NCBI RefSeq assembly: GCF_014645135.1 | Contig: NZ_BMLH01000001.1 | Span: forward strand, 558,001 to 622,000 | DNA from: Rheinheimera tangshanensis | GTDB taxonomy: Bacteria > Pseudomonadota > Gammaproteobacteria > Enterobacterales > Alteromonadaceae | DNA length: 64,000 nt | Direction of reading: 5' to 3' | Shown: one piece after another, positions 37,930 through 48,779 of the stretch | How positions within the stretch are numbered: the first letter of the stretch is position 1 | How the letters are laid out: each line of letters opens with the position of its first letter | Notes under the pieces: model-generated | Database searches by the model: none | The model's input: only the letters and a program-made list of their open reading frames with translations | What the model was told of the DNA's origin: nothing | Position numbers and translations under genes: made by a program

Positions 37930-39288
37930 ATGGCTAAAACTAAAAGTGCTTACGTCTGCAATGACTGTGGCGCAGACTTTGTGCGCTGGCAAGGCCAATG
38001 CACAGAATGTGGTGCCTGGAACAGCATTAGTGAAGTGCGCTTGCCAAGCCTGACAAAACAGCAACGTTTTGACGGTTATGCTGGTGCGACTGCTGCCAAA
38101 GTGATCCGGTTGGATCAGGTCGACCTGCAGGATGTACCGCGATTTAGCTCTGGTTTTGCCGAATTTGACCGGGTTCTGGGAGGTGGTATTGTGCCAGGTT
38201 CTGCCATCTTAATAGGCGGTAGCCCTGGTGCAGGCAAAAGTACGTTATTACTGCAGATTATGTGTGGTTTAGCGACTACAGACAAAGCTTTGTATGTCAC
38301 GGGTGAAGAATCTTTGCAACAAGTAGCGCTGCGAGCCCACAGATTAGGCTTACCGACACAAAACTTAATGATGCTGGCTGAAACCAATGTTGAGACCATC
38401 TGCCAGCTGGCTCAGCAGGAAAAGCCGCGCATTATGGTGATCGACTCCATTCAGGTGATGCAGATGAGTGATATTCAGTCTGCGCCAGGCAGTGTGTCGC
38501 AAGTGCGGGAAAGCGCGGCTTATTTAACCCGTTTTGCCAAGCAGCATAATGTGGCTGTGATTATGGTGGGTCATGTCACCAAAGATGGTTCTTTAGCTGG
38601 CCCCAAAGTTCTTGAGCATTGTATCGACTGTTCTATTTTACTGGATGGTGATACGGACAACAGATACCGCACGTTACGAGGTAATAAAAACCGTTTTGGT
38701 GCTGTGAATGAACTGGGTGTTTTTGCGATGACAGGGCAAGGTATGCGTGAGGTGAAAAACCCATCCGCGATATTTTTAAGCCGTGGCAAAGAAGACACGC
38801 CAGGCTCTATTGTGATGGTGCTGTGGGAGGGAACCCGACCTTTGCTAGTGGAAATTCAAGGCTTAGTGGATTATTCACCGCTAAATAACCCACGTCGCGT
38901 CACTTTGGGGATGGAGCAAAACCGTATTTCGATGTTACTAGCTGTATTGCATCGTCATGCCGGTATTCAAATGGCGGATCAGGATGTGTTTGTCAACGTG
39001 GTAGGTGGCGTCAAAGTCAACGAAACCAGTGCTGATTTAGCCACTTTGCTGGCATTGGTCTCCAGCTTTAAAAATAAAGCTCTGCCTAATGAGTTGGTGG
39101 TGTTTGGTGAAGTGGGGTTGTCCGGTGAAATCCGTCCTGTACCCAGCGGTCAGGAGCGCTTAAAAGAAGCGGCGAAACATGGCTTTAAACGCGCTATAGT
39201 GCCAGTTGCCAATGCGCCCAAAGAGGCCATTCCAGGCATGACAGTAGTTGCAGTCAGTAAATTATCAGAAGCCTTGGATGCGTTGTAA
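37930..39288 (+). CDS. radA: DNA repair protein RadA
   Basis: A 452-residue RecA-like ATPase that promotes branch migration. It has the C4 zinc finger (CNDCGADFVRWQGQCTECG), Walker A GGSPGAGKST, the RadA-specific KNRFG motif and a Lon-protease-like C-terminal domain. A terminator follows. Confidence 0.97.
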   Translation: MAKTKSAYVCNDCGADFVRWQGQCTECGAWNSISEVRLPSLTKQQRFDGYAGATAAKVIRLDQVDLQDVPRFSSGFAEFDRVLGGGIVPGSAILIGGSPGAGKSTLLLQIMCGLATTDKALYVTGEESLQQVALRAHRLGLPTQNLMMLAETNVETICQLAQQEKPRIMVIDSIQVMQMSDIQSAPGSVSQVRESAAYLTRFAKQHNVAVIMVGHVTKDGSLAGPKVLEHCIDCSILLDGDTDNRYRTLRGNKNRFGAVNELGVFAMTGQGMREVKNPSAIFLSRGKEDTPGSIVMVLWEGTRPLLVEIQGLVDYSPLNNPRRVTLGMEQNRISMLLAVLHRHAGIQMADQDVFVNVVGGVKVNETSADLATLLALVSSFKNKALPNELVVFGEVGLSGEIRPVPSGQERLKEAAKHGFKRAIVPVANAPKEAIPGMTVVAVSKLSEALDAL

Positions 39289-39314
39289 ACGCAAAGTTAG
39301 GCATAAGCAAACAT

Positions 39315-39341
39315 AAAAAAACGGCCTAAAAGCCGTTTTTT
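39315..39341 (+). terminator. Intrinsic terminator of radA
   Basis: AAAAAACGGC / GCCGTTTTTT with a short CTAAAA loop and T run. The A run on the left could also serve minus-strand transcription. Confidence 0.88.
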
Positions 39342-39349
39342 CTGTTTTG

Positions 39350-39490
39350 ATACCCTAGGTAATTGATGTTGCAGCGAGGCGACAAGTGATTAAGACCCCA
39401 GGCGCATAGTGAACTATGTGACTGGGGCGATACTCTTTTCTTAAAATCAGACGCAGTCAACAAAGCTGCGGCTCCAATTACGACGGGTAT
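39350..39490. repeat. Interspersed ~140-bp palindromic repeat, copy 1
   Basis: Ends are ATACCC and GGGTAT. The centre is a hairpin: CCCCAG (39396), CATAGT (39405) / ACTATG (39413), CTGGGG (39422). Outer arms around GTTGCAGCGAGGCG and CAACAAAGCTGCGGC can also pair. A diverged copy lies at 61172-61298. It fills the gap between the convergent radA and bamD and has no coding potential. Confidence 0.8.
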
Positions 39491-39491
39491 A

Positions 39492-40244
39492 TTAATTCAG
39501 AGCGTTAGGGAAGTTCAGCAACAACACAGCTTTAGCGTCATCACGTAATTTCGCCAAGCCTAATTTATCGTAACTTTCGACCATAATCTTCAGTGCTTGC
39601 TCTACCTGTGGTGAATCACGGTAGTACTCAACAATGTATTTACAACGGTTAGCCGCTGCTAGATGAGCACCACGACGAACATAATAATCAGCAACTAGTA
39701 ATTCGTAACGAACCAGTTTTTCTTTGATGGCAAACATACGCTTTCTGGCATCGTTGGCATATTTACTGTTTGGGTAAGTGCTCACCAGAATTTTGAAATC
39801 TTCAAAACCTTGTTTGGTGCTGGACATATCGCGGTCAGCTCTGTCTATGCCAACAAACTCCTGAAAGGAGTTTTCATCTGCTTTAATATTGCTCAGGCCA
39901 CGCATGTAATAGGCGTAGTCTAAATCCGGATGGTTTGGATTTAACCGGATAAAACGGTCGATACTGGCTAACGACTGAGTGGTATCACCACTTTGGTAGT
40001 AGGCATAAATCAGATCCAACTGCACCTGACGAGACAGTGGGCCAAATGGATAACGACTTTCCATCGCCTTTAATAGCTCAATAGCTCTGTTATACAGACC
40101 TGAGTCCAGCACATTTTTGGCTTCTTCATACATTTGCTGAGCAGACTGGTTGGTATTAACCAGCTCTTCTTCAGCATTTTTGTTCCCCGCACAGGCGGTA
40201 AGTGTTAAAGCTAGGGCGATTATGGCTAAAAAATTCACTTTCAT
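39492..40244 (-). CDS. bamD: Outer-membrane assembly lipoprotein BamD
   Basis: A 250-residue lipoprotein of the beta-barrel assembly machine. The signal peptide ends in lipobox LTAC (Cys18), followed by TPR repeats (YNRAIELLKAMESRYPFGPLSRQVQLDLIYAYY). It is divergent from rluD, the order seen in E. coli. Confidence 0.96.
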   Translation of the reverse strand: MKVNFLAIIALALTLTACAGNKNAEEELVNTNQSAQQMYEEAKNVLDSGLYNRAIELLKAMESRYPFGPLSRQVQLDLIYAYYQSGDTTQSLASIDRFIRLNPNHPDLDYAYYMRGLSNIKADENSFQEFVGIDRADRDMSSTKQGFEDFKILVSTYPNSKYANDARKRMFAIKEKLVRYELLVADYYVRRGAHLAAANRCKYIVEYYRDSPQVEQALKIMVESYDKLGLAKLRDDAKAVLLLNFPNALN

Positions 40245-40370
40245 TTAAAAATCCGCTACTACTTAAACCTATTGGCTATTTAGTCTGGAGTAAAACCGTT
40301 AAAATAGACTTTTATAGCCCGATTCTAACCCAGACAGTTCGGGTATGCACACAGGATAACTGGTTCCGAC

Positions 40371-41345
40371 ATGACAAAACAGATAAAACTTGCAGAAATT
40401 GTACCTGACCATCTTTTTGGTAAGCGCTTAGATCAGGTATTAGCGGAAATGTTCCCGGACTATTCGCGTTCCAGAATAAAAGAGTGGATTTTAGCCGATT
40501 GGGTTCAAATCAATGGCCAGCTCTGCAACACCCCCAGAGAAAAGTTACTGGGAGGGGAGTCTGTATTGATCCAGGCCGAGTTACCGGACGATGAACGTTT
40601 TGAAGCTGAGCCTATTGATCTGAATATCGTTTATGAAGACGAGCACATTATGGTGATCAATAAACCTGCGGGTTTAGTGGTGCATCCTGGTGCGGGCAAT
40701 GCCGACGGTACTTTACTTAACGCGTTATTACACCACTGTCCTTCTATTGCTGAAGTGCCACGTGCGGGTATAGTGCATCGTTTAGATAAAGACACCACAG
40801 GTTTAATGGTGATTGCCAAAACTATTCCGGCTCAGACCCATTTAGTGGAAGCGATGCAGGAGCGGGAAATTACCCGTGAATACGAAGCGATTTGCCATGG
40901 CACTATGACAGCGGGCGGCACAGTGGATGAGCCAATAGGCCGTCACCCTACCAAACGTACTCATATGGCAGTGACCAGCTCAGGTCGTCCTGCTGTGACC
41001 CACTACCGTGTAATGGAAAAATTCCGTGCCCACACTCGTTTGCGTTTACGCCTGGAAACAGGTCGGACTCACCAAATTCGTGTGCATATGACCTATATCA
41101 ATTACCCGCTGGTAGGCGATCCAGTATACGCAGGACGTCCACGTCCACCGCGTAAAGCCGATGAAGCTTTGCTTACTGTATTGCGTGGCTTTAAGCGTCA
41201 GGCACTGCATGCGGCTATGCTGCGTTTAGCGCATCCTATTACCAGTGAAATTATGGAATGGCATGCGCCTATCCCAGACGATATGGTTGAACTGACGCTG
41301 GCGCTACGTGAAGACACTGAAATCCATGGTCTGGACTTTGCCTGA
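40371..41345 (+). CDS. rluD: 23S rRNA pseudouridine synthase D
   Basis: A 324-residue enzyme modifying U1911, U1915 and U1917 of 23S rRNA. It has an N-terminal S4 domain (KRLDQVLAEMFPDYSRSRIKEWI) and the catalytic HRLDKDTTGL with the key Asp. Sequence is very close to E. coli RluD. It overlaps pgeF at TGATG. Confidence 0.97.
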   Translation: MTKQIKLAEIVPDHLFGKRLDQVLAEMFPDYSRSRIKEWILADWVQINGQLCNTPREKLLGGESVLIQAELPDDERFEAEPIDLNIVYEDEHIMVINKPAGLVVHPGAGNADGTLLNALLHHCPSIAEVPRAGIVHRLDKDTTGLMVIAKTIPAQTHLVEAMQEREITREYEAICHGTMTAGGTVDEPIGRHPTKRTHMAVTSSGRPAVTHYRVMEKFRAHTRLRLRLETGRTHQIRVHMTYINYPLVGDPVYAGRPRPPRKADEALLTVLRGFKRQALHAAMLRLAHPITSEIMEWHAPIPDDMVELTLALREDTEIHGLDFA

Positions 41346-42079
41346 TGTTCAAAGCAGACTGGCCTGCGCCATTGAATGTCAAAACAGCAATCAGTACTCG
41401 TGAGGGGGGCGTCTCTTTGCCTCCTTACGCTGGCTTGAATTTAGGCAGTCATGTCCACGACAGGCCTGAAGCTGTGGCGCAGAATCGTCAGCTGTTCAGG
41501 CAAGAGGCCAAGATGCCAGCTGAACCTTTATGGCTCAATCAGGTGCATGGCACAGACTGTCTGTTTCTTGAACACACTGATTTTTCTGCAGGACCTGTGA
41601 CTGCCGATGCCAGCACCACTAAAACCAAAGGCCTGGTGTCAGTGGTACTGACAGCAGATTGTCTGCCAGTATTGTTTTGTGATCTGGATGGCACTCAGGT
41701 GGCGGCCGCTCATGCGGGGTGGCGAGGTTTAGTGGATGGAGTGCTGGAACAGACGTTGGTGCGATTCCCTGATCCCCGTCGGGTGATGGCTTGGTTAGGT
41801 CCAGCTATTGGCCCCAGCGCTTTTGAAGTTGGTGACGAAGTACGGCAAGTTTTTGTGGAAAAAGATGCCAAAGCCGATGCTGCTTTTGCAGCTGTGCCGG
41901 ATAAAACCGGTAAATGGCTGGCTGACTTATATCAACTGGCGCGTTTTCGTTTGAACGCTTCTGGTGTGACTCAATTATACGGTGGCGGTTTTTGTACGTA
42001 CTCCGACCCACAACGTTTTTACTCCTATCGCCGTGATGGCCAGACAGGTCGCATGGCCTCCTGTATCTGGATGGATTGA
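41345..42079 (+). CDS. pgeF: Multicopper-type purine nucleoside/polyphenol enzyme, PgeF/YfiH family
   Basis: A 244-residue laccase-domain protein. ADCLPV, HAGWRGL and the GPAIGPSAFEVGDEV segments hold the metal ligands of the family. E. coli YfiH has been linked to peptidoglycan editing, and family members cleave purine nucleosides. The start overlaps the rluD stop by one base. Confidence 0.92.
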   Translation: MFKADWPAPLNVKTAISTREGGVSLPPYAGLNLGSHVHDRPEAVAQNRQLFRQEAKMPAEPLWLNQVHGTDCLFLEHTDFSAGPVTADASTTKTKGLVSVVLTADCLPVLFCDLDGTQVAAAHAGWRGLVDGVLEQTLVRFPDPRRVMAWLGPAIGPSAFEVGDEVRQVFVEKDAKADAAFAAVPDKTGKWLADLYQLARFRLNASGVTQLYGGGFCTYSDPQRFYSYRRDGQTGRMASCIWMD

Positions 42080-42107
42080 TATAAGTCAAATTTTTGACGT
42101 TTTACTG

Positions 42108-42137
42108 CTTGATAATTAGTCAGCTCTCCCCCATCTT
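42108..42137 (+). promoter_or_regulatory. Sigma-32 heat-shock promoter of clpB
   Basis: CTTGATA (42108-42114), 14 bp, then CCCCATCTT (42129-42137). This is one mismatch from the E. coli heat-shock consensus CTTGAAA-N13/15-CCCCATNT, and it lies about 35 bp upstream of clpB. Confidence 0.85.
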
Positions 42138-42172
42138 AATGTCAACAGCAGTTTGACTTATGCGGAGATGTT

Positions 42173-44758
42173 ATGAGACTCGACAGATTCACCAGCAAAT
42201 TCCAATTGGCCATAGCCGAAGCTCAATCTATGGCTTTGGGCCGTGACCATCAGTTTATAGAACCTATTCATTTGATGTTTGCCTTGCTGGATCAGGAAGG
42301 TGGATCCACTAAAGATCTATTTAGCAAAATTGGTATCAACACCAACGAACTGCGCTCCAAATTATCCCAAGCCTTAGAGCGATTGCCCAAGGTCGAAGGC
42401 GCGGATGCGAATGTTCAGCTGTCTGCGGCCACTATTAATATGCTGAATTTGTGTGATAAATACGCGCAGAAGCGAAAAGATCAGTACATTTCCAGCGAGT
42501 TATTTGTGTTGGCCGCCTGTGAGGATAAATCTGAACTGGGCCATTTATTACGCCTGCTTGGATTAGACAAAGCGGCAGTGGAAAAAGCTATAGATCAGAT
42601 CCGTGGCGGCCAGAATGTGGATGATCCGAACGCAGAAGACAGCCGTCAGGCTCTGAACAAATATACGGTGGATTTAACAGCGCGGGCTGAGGCCGGTAAG
42701 TTAGACCCGGTGATAGGCCGGGATGAAGAAATCCGCCGTTGTATTCAGGTTTTGCAGCGCCGCACTAAAAATAACCCGGTACTGATTGGTGAACCTGGGG
42801 TGGGTAAAACCGCCATAGTCGAAGGTTTAGCGCTGCGTATTATCAATAAAGAAGTGCCGGAAGGTTTAAAAGACAAGCGGGTATTGTCTTTGGATATGGG
42901 CTCGTTATTGGCGGGGGCTAAGTACCGTGGTGAATTTGAAGAACGTTTAAAGGCGGTATTGAACGAGCTTTCAAAAGAAGAAGGCCGGGTGATTCTGTTT
43001 ATCGATGAAATTCATACCATGGTCGGTGCAGGCAAAGCTGATGGTGCTATGGACGCTGGCAATATGCTCAAACCTGCGTTAGCGCGGGGTGAACTGCATT
43101 GTTTAGGTGCGACCACTTTGGATGAATACCGCAAATACATTGAAAAAGATGCGGCACTGGAGCGACGTTTCCAGAAAGTCATAGTGGACGAACCTTCAGT
43201 GGAAGACACTATCGCCATTTTACGTGGCCTAAAAGAACGCTACGAGCTGCACCATGCGGTAGAAATTACCGATCCGGCCATAGTGGCTGCTGCGACTTTG
43301 TCGCACCGTTATGTCAGTGACCGGCAACTGCCGGATAAAGCCATAGATTTAATTGACGAAGCGGCTTCGAGTATCCGGATGCAGATGGACTCCAAACCAG
43401 AAGAGTTGGACAGATTAGAGCGGCGTATTATTCAGCTGAAGCTGGAGGACAATGCGCTTGCCAAAGAAACTGATGATGCGACGAAAAAGCGCCGTGACAT
43501 GATCCAGGAGCAAATTCGTGAACTGGATTTGAAATACAACGAGCTGGATGAAGTCTGGACTTCAGAAAAAGCGGCCTTACAAGGCACACAGAATATCAAA
43601 GCGGACTTAGAACAAGCCCGGCTGGATATGGAAGTGGCGCGCCGTGCTGGTGATTTAAACCGCATGTCACAGCTGAAATACGAACGTATTCCGGCGTTAG
43701 AAAAACGCCTGGATTTAGCCTCTCAGGCTGAAATGCACGAAATGACTTTGCTCAGGAATAAAGTAACAGAGCAGGAAATTGCCGATGTCCTGTCCAAGGC
43801 CACTGGTATTCCGGTCAGTAAAATGCTGGAAGGCGAGCGTGATAAGCTGCTTCGGATGGAGCAGGAACTGCAAAAACGTGTAGTAGGCCAGACCGAAGCT
43901 TTAGAAGCGGTCTCGAATTCTATCCGCCGCTCCCGTGCAGGTTTAGCCGATCCGAATAAACCTATTGGCTCTTTCCTGTTTTTAGGCCCGACAGGGGTTG
44001 GTAAAACTGAGCTGACCAAAGCTTTAGCCCAGTTCCTGTTTGATACAGAGGAGGCGCTGATCCGCATTGATATGTCAGAGTTTATGGAAAAACACAGTGT
44101 CTCGCGTTTAGTTGGAGCACCTCCTGGTTATGTTGGTTATGAAGAGGGAGGTTATTTAACTGAAGCTGTGCGGCGCAAACCTTATTCCGTAGTACTGCTG
44201 GATGAGGTAGAAAAGGCGCATCCGGATGTGTTTAATATTCTGTTGCAGGTACTGGACGATGGTCGTTTAACCGACGGACAAGGTCGTACTGTGGATTTTA
44301 AAAACACAGTGATCATTATGACCTCGAATTTAGGCTCAGACCTTATTCAGGAGCATTATCAGCATCAGGATTATCAGCAAATGAAAGACATGCTGATGGA
44401 AGTACTGAGTAAACATTTCAGACCTGAGTTTTTAAACCGTCTGGATGAAACCGTGGTATTCCATCCGCTGGATAACGCTCATATCCGCCACATTGCTTCG
44501 ATTCAGTTGCAGCGTCTGCGTTTGCGCTTACAGGATAAAGGCTTTGGTTTGTCGGTGACAGATAGCGCTTTGGATCTGTTAGCTGCAGCTGGTTTTGATG
44601 CAGTCTTTGGTGCACGGCCGTTAAAACGTGCTATTCAGCACTATATAGAAAACCCCTTGGCGCAGACCTTACTCAAGGGGCAGGTTAAACCTAATTCAAT
44701 AGTGACTGTTGATGCACAAGAAGGGCAGTTTGTCATTGGCTCTGCGAATCCGCATTAA
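42173..44758 (+). CDS. clpB: ClpB disaggregase
   Basis: An 861-residue AAA+ chaperone that rescues aggregated proteins with DnaK. The N-domain (1-145) is followed by NBD1 with Walker A GEPGVGKT, the long middle coiled coil (~400-530), and NBD2 with [13 protein letters not shown] lies before ATG. A heat-shock promoter lies upstream and a terminator follows. Confidence 0.98.
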   Translation: MRLDRFTSKFQLAIAEAQSMALGRDHQFIEPIHLMFALLDQEGGSTKDLFSKIGINTNELRSKLSQALERLPKVEGADANVQLSAATINMLNLCDKYAQKRKDQYISSELFVLAACEDKSELGHLLRLLGLDKAAVEKAIDQIRGGQNVDDPNAEDSRQALNKYTVDLTARAEAGKLDPVIGRDEEIRRCIQVLQRRTKNNPVLIGEPGVGKTAIVEGLALRIINKEVPEGLKDKRVLSLDMGSLLAGAKYRGEFEERLKAVLNELSKEEGRVILFIDEIHTMVGAGKADGAMDAGNMLKPALARGELHCLGATTLDEYRKYIEKDAALERRFQKVIVDEPSVEDTIAILRGLKERYELHHAVEITDPAIVAAATLSHRYVSDRQLPDKAIDLIDEAASSIRMQMDSKPEELDRLERRIIQLKLEDNALAKETDDATKKRRDMIQEQIRELDLKYNELDEVWTSEKAALQGTQNIKADLEQARLDMEVARRAGDLNRMSQLKYERIPALEKRLDLASQAEMHEMTLLRNKVTEQEIADVLSKATGIPVSKMLEGERDKLLRMEQELQKRVVGQTEALEAVSNSIRRSRAGLADPNKPIGSFLFLGPTGVGKTELTKALAQFLFDTEEALIRIDMSEFMEKHSVSRLVGAPPGYVGYEEGGYLTEAVRRKPYSVVLLDEVEKAHPDVFNILLQVLDDGRLTDGQGRTVDFKNTVIIMTSNLGSDLIQEHYQHQDYQQMKDMLMEVLSKHFRPEFLNRLDETVVFHPLDNAHIRHIASIQLQRLRLRLQDKGFGLSVTDSALDLLAAAGFDAVFGARPLKRAIQHYIENPLAQTLLKGQVKPNSIVTVDAQEGQFVIGSANPH

Positions 44759-44776
44759 GCCGCGCTATTGAGAATA

Positions 44777-44802
44777 AAAAAGCCCGCTGCTGCGGGCTTT
44801 TT
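44777..44802. terminator. Bidirectional terminator between clpB and the Aer-like gene
   Basis: An 11-bp perfect stem, AAAAAGCCCGC / GCGGGCTTTTT, with loop TGCT. It has A and T runs on the two sides and separates convergent genes. Confidence 0.92.
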
Positions 44803-44813
44803 CACAACCAAAA

Positions 44814-46361
44814 TTACTGACTGAAGGTTTTGCTTAAGTTTGCTATTTCAGCTGCTTGCTGATGCAAACGTTTATTGTTGTCAGCGACCAGTTGCATATT
44901 GTTTAAGTTTTCGTCGGCAATATGCTGGATATTTTGCACATTGCTTGCCACTTCGCTGGCAACCTGACCTTGTTGAGTGGCTGCAGTGGCGATTTGCGAT
45001 GACAAATGATCGATGGTGTTCACCATCGCCACTATATCAGTCAGTTGCTCTGTACTGTGGGTGGTTTGAGTGACACATTCTTCTACCTGCTCGCGGCTTT
45101 GGGTCATAGTTTTGCCCCAGCTCAGTAAAGTTTGCTGGATTTCACCAATAGAGCGCTGTATTTGCTCTGTGGCTTTATGAGTGCGTGATGACAGGGCTCG
45201 GACTTCATCAGCAACAACAGCAAAGCCGCGGCCATGTTCACCAGCCCGTGCTGCTTCGATAGCAGCGTTTAACGCCAGTAAGTTGGTTTGATCTGCTATT
45301 CCCTGAATCTCTGTCATGACGGCACCAATGCGTTCAGCTTCAACCGCTAAGTTATCTGCTGTACTGGCTGCGCCCTGAACTTCTACCGCTAGTTTTTTTA
45401 CTGTGTTGGCGGTTAATTGCATGACTTGTTCAGCCTGATGACAAATCTGTTGCGCTTCGCCCACTTTCTGATTGGTTTCACCTGTACGTTCGGCAATATC
45501 CAGCACTGTGCTACTTAATTGTTGAGTGGCAGCAGCAATAGACACCAGTTGTTGACTTTGTTGATGAATACCACGTTCTGTTAAATGCACAGCTTCTTCC
45601 AGCGTATCGGCAATACTAGTTAGTTTGTTAGTGCTATCTTTGGTTCGGCCTAACACAGTGCGCAAACGAGCCTGATGCATCTGGTGACGGAAATCTGCGA
45701 CTGAAAATGCGGTTTTACCGCTGTAGATATAACGGGATACCGAGTCAAAATCTTGCTTAATTTTCTGTAGCTGGGCTGGAATATCTACTAATTCTTCATA
45801 CATCAGTACAAAGAAAATGGCTGGAATAAGTAACGCCAGCCATAACGCATGAGACCAGAGTAATGCGCCAGCAGTGATTAAAATTAAACTGCACAACAGA
45901 GCAATCAGTCGACGTAAACTGCTATTGCCACTCCACTGGCTAACTGCTTTGCCGGAATTAATTGCCTGATAACAACGATCGGCTCTTTGGATCAAATCCG
46001 GGCTCGCTTTGACTCGTACTGATTGGTAACCCACCAGTTGTTGTTGCTGATAGATAGGGGTAACAAAAGCATCGACCCAATAATAACGGCCGTCCTTACA
46101 GCGATTCTTGACCATGCCGCGCCAGGATTGCCCTTGTTTTAAATGGCTCCAAAGGTCAGCAAAAGCGGCTGCAGGCATGTCTGGGTGACGCACCAGATTA
46201 TGGTTTTTACCGACAAGTTCATCCTCGCTGTATCCTGCCACCTGACAAAACGCAGGGTTCGCATAAGTGATAACGCCACGGGTATCTGTAGTGGAGACTA
46301 GCTCTTGTCCGGCGTCGTACTGAACTTCCTGGTCAACTAGGTGCTGGTTGCGGCGGTTCAT
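44814..46361 (-). CDS. aer: PAS-containing chemoreceptor (Aer-like)
   Basis: About 515 residues. An N-terminal PAS domain (about 15-120; [33 protein letters not shown]) resembles the FAD-binding PAS of Aer. A paired hydrophobic membrane segment follows (about 155-195), then a signalling domain with [28 protein letters not shown]. It probably mediates aerotaxis or redox taxis. The start at 46361 is chosen because AAAGGAAA lies just upstream; an ATG 24 bases further out lacks a site. Confidence 0.9.
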   Translation of the reverse strand: MNRRNQHLVDQEVQYDAGQELVSTTDTRGVITYANPAFCQVAGYSEDELVGKNHNLVRHPDMPAAAFADLWSHLKQGQSWRGMVKNRCKDGRYYWVDAFVTPIYQQQQLVGYQSVRVKASPDLIQRADRCYQAINSGKAVSQWSGNSSLRRLIALLCSLILITAGALLWSHALWLALLIPAIFFVLMYEELVDIPAQLQKIKQDFDSVSRYIYSGKTAFSVADFRHQMHQARLRTVLGRTKDSTNKLTSIADTLEEAVHLTERGIHQQSQQLVSIAAATQQLSSTVLDIAERTGETNQKVGEAQQICHQAEQVMQLTANTVKKLAVEVQGAASTADNLAVEAERIGAVMTEIQGIADQTNLLALNAAIEAARAGEHGRGFAVVADEVRALSSRTHKATEQIQRSIGEIQQTLLSWGKTMTQSREQVEECVTQTTHSTEQLTDIVAMVNTIDHLSSQIATAATQQGQVASEVASNVQNIQHIADENLNNMQLVADNNKRLHQQAAEIANLSKTFSQ

Positions 46362-46454
46362 GCATATTTCCTTTTTATTTATCATTCAGTTAATCTGGAT
46401 CAAAGCGGCGGCATTATTTCAAAGATCTCTCAGATAAGCGAGCCTAGGAGCATT

Positions 46455-46910
46455 ATGCAAGTATCTGCCATTATGACCAGAAAGTTGACTATGGTTGACC
46501 CAGATATGAGTTTGTCTGTCTTAAAAGATATTTTTAACCAGTCAAAATTTCAGCATGTGCCCGTAGTTGATGCCAGCCGACGTTTGGTAGGTATAGTTTC
46601 AGTAAAGGATTATTTCAAAGCACTGGCTCCAGTGATGGATGCCGCTTCAGAAAAAACCTTAGATATTTTTGTCACCAGTCGTAAAATTAAGCATGTGATG
46701 ACCAGCCCTGTGATTGCTGTGCCTGAAGACTATCCAGTAGTGAAAGCTGCGGCTTTATTGCTCAAACACAATATTGGTTGTTTGCCTGTGACTGATCTGG
46801 ATAACCTGGCTATAGGTATAGTGTCGTGGAAAGATATTATGCGGGTTGTAGTATTGCAGGCGGCGCGCAAAAGCAGATTAGCTTATGGTGCCTCGTCTGA
46901 AGAAGAGTAA
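46455..46910 (+). CDS. Two-CBS-domain protein
   Basis: About 151 residues built of two CBS modules (MTRKLTMVDPDMSLSVLKDIF and VMTSPVIAVPEDYPVVKAAALLL), with no other domain. AGGAG precedes ATG 46455. It is divergent from the Aer-like gene with a 93-bp gap, so they may share regulation. Its partner protein is unknown. It is a different protein from the CBS protein at 26028. Confidence 0.87.
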   Translation: MQVSAIMTRKLTMVDPDMSLSVLKDIFNQSKFQHVPVVDASRRLVGIVSVKDYFKALAPVMDAASEKTLDIFVTSRKIKHVMTSPVIAVPEDYPVVKAAALLLKHNIGCLPVTDLDNLAIGIVSWKDIMRVVVLQAARKSRLAYGASSEEE

Positions 46911-47021
46911 ACTAACAGCATCATTTTTTGTCAGAGAAACTTAATCTGCCGGCGCTCTTGTTTTTTAATTTAAGTCGCCCCATTTTATGCTCTGCTTTTT
47001 ATTCAGAATTAAGGGATCAGC

Positions 47022-48596
47022 TTGAGTCATTTCCTCGAACAACGTCTGGCTGCGCTTGGCACCACGTCATTTAAAACTGCGATTAAAGGGATCAGACGGG
47101 GTATTGAGCGGGAGACATTGCGGATCAAACCCGATGGTCAACTGGCACAAACCGATCATGCGAAAGCTTTAGGTTCGGCTTTAACTCATCCTTTAATCAC
47201 TACAGATTTTTCTGAGTCTTTGCTTGAGTTTATTACTCCTGCGCAGACTGATATAGAAGTTACGCTAAAACAGCTGACCGACATCCATAAGTTTGCTCTA
47301 TCTCACATTGGTGAAGAACGACTTTGGGCTGGCTCAATGCCTTGTTATATCGATAATCAGGACGAGATCCGCCTGGCGCAGTACGGCAGCTCTAATGTCG
47401 GTACTATGAAAACTGTCTACCGTCAGGGTCTTAAAAACCGTTATGGCAGTATGATGCAGGCCATCAGTGGTGTGCATTTTAACTTCTCTATCCCACAAGA
47501 GTTTTGGCAGCAGTATCAAAAGTTATTAGGCGATACCGGTTCGTTACAGGACTTTATTTCTGCTCAGTACCTGCACTTAATTCGTAACTACAAAAGATAT
47601 GTCTGGCTGGTGGTGTATTTGTTTGGTGCGTCACCTGCAATGTGCAGCTCGTTTTTGCAGGGGCGTGAACCTAAATACAAGTTCCAGACCTTGGGTAAAG
47701 GCTCTTTGTATTTACCTTATGCTACCTCCTTGCGGATGAGTGATTTGGGCTACACCAACAGTGCTCAGTCCAGTTTGAATATCAGTTACAACAACCTGCC
47801 TGATTATATTCAAGGCCTGCGCCAGGCTATTTCGACGCCCTCTGCAGAATATGCTTCTATTGGCATCAAAGTGGACGGCGAATATCAGCAACTGAACGAC
47901 AATATTCTGCAAATCGAAAACGAATTCTATTCGACTATTCGACCAAAACGCACCACTCAAAGTGGGGAACGCCCAACTTGTGCATTAAAACGCCGTGGTG
48001 TCGAATATATTGAAGTGCGGGCTTTAGACGTGAACCCATTCAGTGCTGTAGGCATAAATGCGGAGCAAATGCGCTTTCTCGATTTGTTCTTAATTTATTG
48101 TTTATTAGAGCAAAGTCCGGATTTATCTGCTGAAGAACAAACGATCACTGAGCAGAATTTACGTAAAGTTGTTACTGACGGTCGCCGACAAAATCTGGAT
48201 TTGAATGACCAAGGGCAGCCTCGGTTGATGTTGGACTGGGCAGAGCAGTTATTTGCCGATCTAATGCCGATTGCCGAGTGGATGGACGCAGCTCACGGTG
48301 GTGATGCCTATAAAGCTGTGATGAAAGAGTTTTATTTAGGCTTGCTTGATCCAAACCAAACTTACTCAGGCAAGTTACTCAGTCGTTTAATAGCGCAGCA
48401 ACAGGACAGCCCTTATTATGCCTTGTCTTTGGCAGAGCAGTACAGACAGCAACTGGCGGCGATGGATTATCAAATTTATAGCGAGGCTGAGTTTGAAAAA
48501 ATGGCCGAGCAATCTTTACGTGAACAACAAGAGATCGAGCAGGCAGATGACCTGAGTTTTGATCAGTATCTCGAACGATACTTTGCTGATTTATAA
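47022..48596 (+). CDS. gshA: Glutamate-cysteine ligase
   Basis: A 524-residue enzyme for the first step of glutathione synthesis, of the E. coli class. GIRRGIERETLRI, TDFSESLLEFITP, GVHFNFSIP and CALKRRGVEYIEVRALDVNPF are conserved. TTG is the start, with AAGGGA upstream. Confidence 0.96.
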   Translation: MSHFLEQRLAALGTTSFKTAIKGIRRGIERETLRIKPDGQLAQTDHAKALGSALTHPLITTDFSESLLEFITPAQTDIEVTLKQLTDIHKFALSHIGEERLWAGSMPCYIDNQDEIRLAQYGSSNVGTMKTVYRQGLKNRYGSMMQAISGVHFNFSIPQEFWQQYQKLLGDTGSLQDFISAQYLHLIRNYKRYVWLVVYLFGASPAMCSSFLQGREPKYKFQTLGKGSLYLPYATSLRMSDLGYTNSAQSSLNISYNNLPDYIQGLRQAISTPSAEYASIGIKVDGEYQQLNDNILQIENEFYSTIRPKRTTQSGERPTCALKRRGVEYIEVRALDVNPFSAVGINAEQMRFLDLFLIYCLLEQSPDLSAEEQTITEQNLRKVVTDGRRQNLDLNDQGQPRLMLDWAEQLFADLMPIAEWMDAAHGGDAYKAVMKEFYLGLLDPNQTYSGKLLSRLIAQQQDSPYYALSLAEQYRQQLAAMDYQIYSEAEFEKMAEQSLREQQEIEQADDLSFDQYLERYFADL

Positions 48597-48601
48597 AGAT
48601 T

Positions 48602-48626
48602 AAACCGGATTTTGAATCCGGTTTTT
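48602..48626 (+). terminator. Intrinsic terminator of gshA
   Basis: AAACCGGATT / AATCCGGTTT with a TTG loop and T run, 5 bp after the stop. Confidence 0.9.
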
Positions 48627-48658
48627 GTTTACAAATTCCTTATCTTACAGATAAAAAA

Positions 48659-48678
48659 ACGGCCAGCAAGCTGGCCGT
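48659..48678 (-). terminator. Second hairpin, terminator-like on the minus strand
   Basis: ACGGCCAGC-AA-GCTGGCCGT with seven A to its left, so a T run follows it on the minus strand. No minus-strand gene ends here. It may block antisense transcription or be a leftover. Confidence 0.45.
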
Positions 48679-48779
48679 GAAAACTAAGGATAAGGATAAT
48701 CCAGGGATGAAAAACAAAAACTTGGTTGAATCCATTCATTGGGTTAGTCTGAGTTGTGTTTTAAAAAGTTCAGCGTCCG

